Source: an uncultured Bacteroidales bacterium
GTDB lineage: Bacteria > Bacteroidota > Bacteroidia > Bacteroidales > Muribaculaceae
Reading direction: 5' to 3'
Assembly: GCA_947175585.1 (NCBI GenBank)
Contig: CAMWNL010000002.1
Coordinates: 1 to 19,509, forward strand
DNA length: 19,509 bases
Part shown: in pieces, positions 16,163-19,509 of the stretch
How positions within the stretch are numbered: position 1 is the first letter of the stretch
How the letters are laid out: each line of letters opens with the position of its first letter
Notes under the pieces: generated by a model
Database searches by the model: none
What the model was told of the DNA's origin: nothing
What the model saw: only the letters and a program-made list of their open reading frames with translations
Program-made: the position numbers and the translations under genes

Positions 16163-16199
16163 CACAAAAAAGGAGAGCGTCAGCTCTCCTTTTTTTGTG
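16163..16199. terminator. Bidirectional intrinsic terminator between convergent genes
   Basis: GGAGAGC (16172-16178) and GCTCTCC (16183-16189) form a perfect 7-bp stem around the loop GTCA. The stem is flanked by an A run (16166-16171) and a T run (16190-16196), and outside these by CAC and GTG, which can also pair. The T run serves the plus-strand lipoprotein operon and the A run serves cdd arriving on the minus strand. Confidence 0.92.
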
Positions 16200-16227
16200 C
16201 CTGATTGCTTCGACAATCCGGTTGCGG

Positions 16228-16701
16228 TTAAAACTCGCTGAATGCTAATGGAAGTGTTGATCTGACTGACGGCAATACATAGATGGCGTTGGCGCCGACT
16301 AATATGACCTCTACATTATCCTTGGCGAGAGTCTCGAACTCTAACAATGACTGGCGGCACGCTCCACAGGGTGCAACCGGTTCGGCGATCTCTTTACCGT
16401 CTGTGCCGACTGCGGCGATAGCAATGGCTTTAAAGCGCGCGTCAGGGTAGGTCGCGTGAGCGTAGAACGCCGCTGTGCGTTCAGCGCAGGTTCCCGACGG
16501 AAAAGCCGCATTTTCCTGGTTTGCTCCGGTTACTATTTCGCCATTGTCGAGTTCAATGGCTGCTCCGACGTGAAAATTACTGTATGGCGCATAGGAGCGC
16601 TCGGTTGCTTTACGGGCGAGGTCGACGAGCTTGCGTTGGCGGTCACTCAGCTCATCATAACTGAGCTCCGCTATTCTGACTACGATTTCTTTTTCTTTCA
16701 T
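16228..16701 (-). CDS. cdd: Cytidine deaminase
   Basis: Converts cytidine and deoxycytidine to uridine and deoxyuridine in pyrimidine salvage; cytoplasmic. The 157-residue protein is of the short, three-cysteine tetrameric type. Zinc and catalytic residues are intact: Cys72-Ala-Glu74 in the segment SGTCAERTA, with Glu74 as the proton shuttle, and Cys112/Cys115 in PCGACRQ. The substrate-binding segment YSNFHVGAAI (about 40-49) is also present. It is convergent with the glycan-utilisation operon and shares its terminator at 16163-16199. A perfect minus-strand -7 box (TATATTTG) lies about 30 nt before the ATG, and a terminator for korAB lies just upstream. It therefore appears to be its own transcription unit rather than the last gene of korAB. 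Confidence 0.97.
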   Translation of the reverse strand: MKEKEIVVRIAELSYDELSDRQRKLVDLARKATERSYAPYSNFHVGAAIELDNGEIVTGANQENAAFPSGTCAERTAAFYAHATYPDARFKAIAIAAVGTDGKEIAEPVAPCGACRQSLLEFETLAKDNVEVILVGANAIYVLPSVRSTLPLAFSEF

Positions 16702-16730
16702 AAGTGCTGACGATTATGTATTCTATGCTG

Positions 16731-16738
16731 CAAATATA
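16731..16738 (-). promoter_or_regulatory. -7 promoter box for cdd
   Basis: Read on the minus strand, this is TATATTTG, a perfect match to the Bacteroidetes TAnnTTTG element. It places the transcript start about 20-25 nt before the cdd ATG at 16701. No TTTG is found at the expected -33 distance, which falls inside the terminator hairpin loop. Confidence 0.5.
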
Positions 16739-16740
16739 AC

Positions 16741-16774
16741 AAAAAAGAAGCGCTATGATCACTCACCGCGCTTC
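16741..16774 (-). terminator. Intrinsic terminator of the korAB operon
   Basis: On the minus strand, GAAGCGC (16774-16768) and GCGCTTC (16753-16747) form a perfect 7-bp stem with a 14-nt loop, followed directly by a run of six T. It lies about 80-110 nt after the korB stop, and only the minus-strand orientation has the T run. The stretch 16775-16852 between it and korB is AT-rich and shows nothing else I can name. Confidence 0.8.
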
Positions 16775-16852
16775 CCAATTGAAAAATTCTTCATTTATCA
16801 TTCTTAATTTTGCATCATAAAATATGTATCTTGAATATGAAATCCTGATTTG

Positions 16853-17866
16853 TTATTCTACTGTCCATGTTTCACCGGCGAGAATCATGTCGCGCAGTGT
16901 GTCAAAGCCTTTGCGCGCTCTGACCTCTTCAATCTGCATTGACACCCCCTCGTTGTAGGTCGGGGATGCAACATCGCGGATCACTCCGACTGCCAGCGGC
17001 AGTTTGTCACCATCCATCATAGCCAACTGCTGGTGGAGGAAATTGCTTTCGCAGTGTGCGTCATGCACGAGCACGTCATCCATCGTGTAGCCGTCTTCTC
17101 CGATAGTCACAGCCTTGAGCAGGAAACCGTCCTGCACGAGACCGCGGTTATTGTCTTTACCAAACACCATCTTTTCGCCGTGGCGGAGGTGGATAGTCTT
17201 GTCAGCGCGCACCGAGCGGTCGGTGATCGGGTTATGTATACCGTTGTTAAATATTACGCAGTTCTGCAAGATTTCGACTACAGACGCGCCTTTGTGACGG
17301 GCGGCTGCGGTCAGCACCTCGACTGATGTGGCCAGTTCTACGTCAATCGAGCGAGCGAAGAAGTTGCCGCGGGCACCAAACACGAGTTCAGCCGGGATAA
17401 ACGGATCTTCAGTTGTGCCGTAAGGCGACGATTTCGAAACGAAACCGCGATCAGACGTCGGCGAATACTGACCTTTTGTAAGACCGTAAATCTTGTTGTT
17501 GAAGAGCAGCATGTTGATGTCGACATTGCGGCGCACGGCGTGGATAAAGTGATTACCGCCGATTGCGAGACCATCACCGTCACCTGAGATCTGCCATACT
17601 GTCATATCGGGATTCGCGACTTTGAAGCCGGTGGCGATGGCCGCCGCACGTCCGTGGATGGTATGAAAACCGTATGTATCCATGTAGTAGGGCAGACGTG
17701 ACGAGCATCCGATGCCCGAAATGACGGCAGTCTTGTGAGGAGGCACACCCAGTTCGGCCATTGCCTTGTGGAGAGTGTTGAGGATTGCGTGGTCGCCACA
17801 GCCGGGGCACCAACGCACTGAAAGTTGATTTTTATAGTCGGCTGCTGTATATTTCTTATCTTCCAT
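16853..17866 (-). CDS. korB: 2-oxoglutarate-type ferredoxin oxidoreductase, beta subunit
   Basis: The thiamine-diphosphate subunit of a 2-oxoacid:ferredoxin oxidoreductase. It catalyses oxidative decarboxylation of a 2-oxoacid to the acyl-CoA with reduction of ferredoxin, or the reverse reductive carboxylation; cytoplasmic. The 337 residues show CPGCGDH at 20-26, the GDGDG thiamine-diphosphate motif at 95-99 closing with NN at 123-124, and the cysteines Cys20, Cys23, Cys54 and Cys203. These fit the four ligands of the single [4Fe-4S] cluster in this family. The start is 6 nt after the korA stop, so the two are co-translated. The 2-oxoglutarate preference is inferred from overall resemblance to KorB of Bacteroidetes; a branched-chain or pyruvate substrate cannot be excluded from sequence alone. 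Confidence 0.93.
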   Translation of the reverse strand: MEDKKYTAADYKNQLSVRWCPGCGDHAILNTLHKAMAELGVPPHKTAVISGIGCSSRLPYYMDTYGFHTIHGRAAAIATGFKVANPDMTVWQISGDGDGLAIGGNHFIHAVRRNVDINMLLFNNKIYGLTKGQYSPTSDRGFVSKSSPYGTTEDPFIPAELVFGARGNFFARSIDVELATSVEVLTAAARHKGASVVEILQNCVIFNNGIHNPITDRSVRADKTIHLRHGEKMVFGKDNNRGLVQDGFLLKAVTIGEDGYTMDDVLVHDAHCESNFLHQQLAMMDGDKLPLAVGVIRDVASPTYNEGVSMQIEEVRARKGFDTLRDMILAGETWTVE

Positions 17867-17872
17867 TGCGAT

Positions 17873-19509
17873 TTATTTTTCAATAATTTCGCTTACTTGG
17901 TCTACAATCTCTTTAACCATGAAGGGCTGACCCTGCACCTTGTTGATACGGTAGATTTCGGTGCGCGGATATTTAGCCTGCAGGTAGTCGGCAAACATTC
18001 CCGTGTTGAGCTCGGCAACGACAACTTTCTTGTAGCGGCTGAGCACCTCGCCGGTGTTGGCCGGCAACGGGTTGATGTAGCGGAAGTGGGCAAAAGCCAC
18101 AGGGCGACCCGACTTGTTGAGTTCGTCGGCAGCGGTGTGGAGATGACCGTAAGTTCCGCCCCAGCCAACGAGCAGTGTGTCGGCGTCAGCGTTGCCGATG
18201 ACTTCAAGCTCAGGTATATCGTCGGCGATACGTGCGATCTTTTCGCGGCGGATGTTGACCATCTTCTCGTGGTTGACCGGATCAGTAGATATGCCTCCGG
18301 TAACTACGTCTTTTTCCAGACCACCGATGCGGTGGGCGCAGCCCTCTGTGCCGGGCACGGCCCAAGAGCGCACTTTAGTGACCTCGTCGCGCGAGTAAGC
18401 ACACCATGATCCGTCGCGCATATCGGCAGGCACATCGGGTGTCTTTATTTCAGGGAACTCATCAGCTTCAGGCACTCGCCATGCAGACGATCCGTTACCG
18501 ATAAATGCGTCGCTGAGCAGGATTACCGGTGTCATGTGTTCTACTGCGATGCGACAAGCTTCAAACGCCATCGTGAAGCAGTCGGTCGGAGATGCCGGAG
18601 CTACAACTGCTACCGGTGACTCACCGTTGCGGCCATATAGTGCCTGCATAAGGTCGGTCTGCTCGGTCTTGGTAGGAAGACCGGTCGACGGACCACCGCG
18701 CTGCACGTCGATCACTACGAGCGGCAACTCGGCCATTACGGCGAGACCGATGCCCTCGCTCTTCAATGCGAGACCGGGTCCGGAGGTGGAGGTGACTGCG
18801 AGATTGCCTGCAAATGAAGCTCCGATTGCCGAGCATACGCCGGCGATTTCGTCTTCCATCTGGCAAGCCTTCACGCCGAGATCCTTGCGCTTGGCAAGTT
18901 CATGGAGGATGTCAGTAGCCGGAGTGATGGGATAGGAACCGAGGAACAGCGGACGTCCGCACTTCTCTGACGCCATAATCAGACCCCAGGCAGTCGCGGT
19001 GTTGCCATTGATGTCTGTGTAGACACCGGGACGCGGATCCTCAGTCTCGACGCGATAAGTTGACACCGAAGCGTGGATATTGTGGCCATAATCGTAACCG
19101 GCATCAAGCACTTTGGCGTTGGCCTCGTAGACGGCCGGTTTCTTGGCAAACTTATTCTTGAGATGACGCTTGGCCGCTTCGAGCGGACGGTCAAAAAGCC
19201 AGCAGACGAGACCGAGCGCAAAGATGTTGCGGCACTTCATCACAGCCTTCACATCAAGACCGCTGTCAGCGAGGGCCGCCTTGGTCATCGAGGTTACGGG
19301 TACTTCGAGAACCTGAGCAGTTATGCCGAGTTCTTTGAACGGTTCGTCGGTTTTAAACTGAGCCTTCTGGAGGTCTGCTTCTTTAAATGAGTCGATGTCA
19401 ACGATTATGACGCCGCCGGGCTTCAGGAATTTGACATTCTGTTTGAGTGCGGCCGGGTTCATCGCGATAAGCACATCGCAGCTGTCGCCGGGAGTGTGCA
19501 CTCCTGTGC
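17873..19509 (-). CDS. korA: 2-oxoglutarate-type ferredoxin oxidoreductase, gamma-alpha fused subunit, 5' end cut by window edge
   Basis: The partner of KorB. The reading frame runs off the right edge: the GTG at 19501 is preceded in frame by Thr-Gly codons, so it is an internal valine. About 545 residues are visible; related proteins are a little over 600 residues, so roughly 70 are missing. The visible N-terminal part (CDVLIAMNPAALKQNVKFLK, then GGVIIVDID) is the gamma domain that binds the acyl-CoA side. The alpha domain follows with GSYPITPATDILHELAKR, MEDEIAGVCSAIGASFAG, TSTSGPGLALKSEGIGLA and QRGGPSTGLPTKTEQTDL, all typical of KorA/VorA-type proteins. The C-terminus reads PFMVKEIVDQVSEIIEK. 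It is the upstream gene of the pair, so the operon promoter and any ferredoxin-like small subunit lie outside the window. Confidence 0.93.
   Translation of the reverse strand, partial: TGVHTPGDSCDVLIAMNPAALKQNVKFLKPGGVIIVDIDSFKEADLQKAQFKTDEPFKELGITAQVLEVPVTSMTKAALADSGLDVKAVMKCRNIFALGLVCWLFDRPLEAAKRHLKNKFAKKPAVYEANAKVLDAGYDYGHNIHASVSTYRVETEDPRPGVYTDINGNTATAWGLIMASEKCGRPLFLGSYPITPATDILHELAKRKDLGVKACQMEDEIAGVCSAIGASFAGNLAVTSTSGPGLALKSEGIGLAVMAELPLVVIDVQRGGPSTGLPTKTEQTDLMQALYGRNGESPVAVVAPASPTDCFTMAFEACRIAVEHMTPVILLSDAFIGNGSSAWRVPEADEFPEIKTPDVPADMRDGSWCAYSRDEVTKVRSWAVPGTEGCAHRIGGLEKDVVTGGISTDPVNHEKMVNIRREKIARIADDIPELEVIGNADADTLLVGWGGTYGHLHTAADELNKSGRPVAFAHFRYINPLPANTGEVLSRYKKVVVAELNTGMFADYLQAKYPRTEIYRINKVQGQPFMVKEIVDQVSEIIEK

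Noticed and set aside
16010..16216. 68-residue minus-strand open frame crossing the terminator at 16163-16199
   Set aside because: It reads through the terminator and opposite the conserved F5/8 domain; no protein features are seen.
16456..16710. 84-residue plus-strand open frame opposite cdd
   Set aside because: It is a shadow of the conserved cytidine deaminase gene.
17825..18409. 194-residue open frame on the plus strand opposite korA/korB
   Set aside because: It is a mirror of strongly conserved korA codons, has no recognisable protein pattern and overlaps two real genes.
1..19509. tRNA or rRNA genes, CRISPR arrays, insertion sequences, phage or attachment sites
   Set aside because: None were seen: no cloverleaf-like stretches, no regularly spaced repeats, and no transposase or integrase open frames.

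Overview
The window looks like the chromosome of a gut-type Bacteroidota, order Bacteroidales, possibly family Muribaculaceae. The evidence is two SusC/SusD pairs, several lipoproteins with Bacteroidetes-style signal peptides, start codons without Shine-Dalgarno sequences, TTTG/TAnnTTTG-like promoters, and a gamma-alpha fused 2-oxoacid:ferredoxin oxidoreductase. Family-level placement is inference from protein style and a base composition that looks close to half GC.

Left block, plus strand, 1-7071: a SusC-like TonB-dependent transporter (5' end cut by the window edge), its SusD-like partner, a small unrecognised lipoprotein, and a DUF5018-type lipoprotein with a long uncharacterised C-terminal part. 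Spacings are 21-37 nt, so this reads as one operon. A GC-rich hairpin at 7104-7133 closes it.

Middle block, plus strand, 7134-16145: an AT-rich regulatory gap holds a candidate Bacteroidetes promoter (TTTG, 19-nt spacer, TTATTTTG) overlapped by a 17-bp palindrome. It is followed by a GH89 alpha-N-acetylglucosaminidase lipoprotein, a second SusC/SusD pair, and a lipoprotein with two DUF1735-like repeats plus an F5/8 type C (CBM32-like) domain. The 115-nt gap between the GH89 gene and the second susC is extremely poor in G (2 G against 27 C). A symmetrical terminator at 16163-16199 separates this block from convergent genes.

Right block, minus strand, 16228-19509: cytidine deaminase (cdd), and upstream of it the beta and gamma/alpha subunits of a 2-oxoglutarate-type ferredoxin oxidoreductase (korB, korA; korA is cut by the right edge). 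A minus-strand terminator at 16741-16774 and a perfect TATATTTG box next to it suggest that cdd is transcribed separately from korAB.

Working model: the left and middle blocks form a polysaccharide (glycan) utilisation locus. Surface lipoproteins capture glycans, the two SusCD pairs import them, and the GH89 enzyme removes terminal alpha-linked GlcNAc. Only one glycoside hydrolase is present, with no lyase, sulfatase or dedicated regulator in view. The locus therefore probably trims a capped host glycan such as alpha-GlcNAc-terminated mucin, or depends on enzymes encoded elsewhere. The right block is housekeeping central carbon and nucleotide metabolism.
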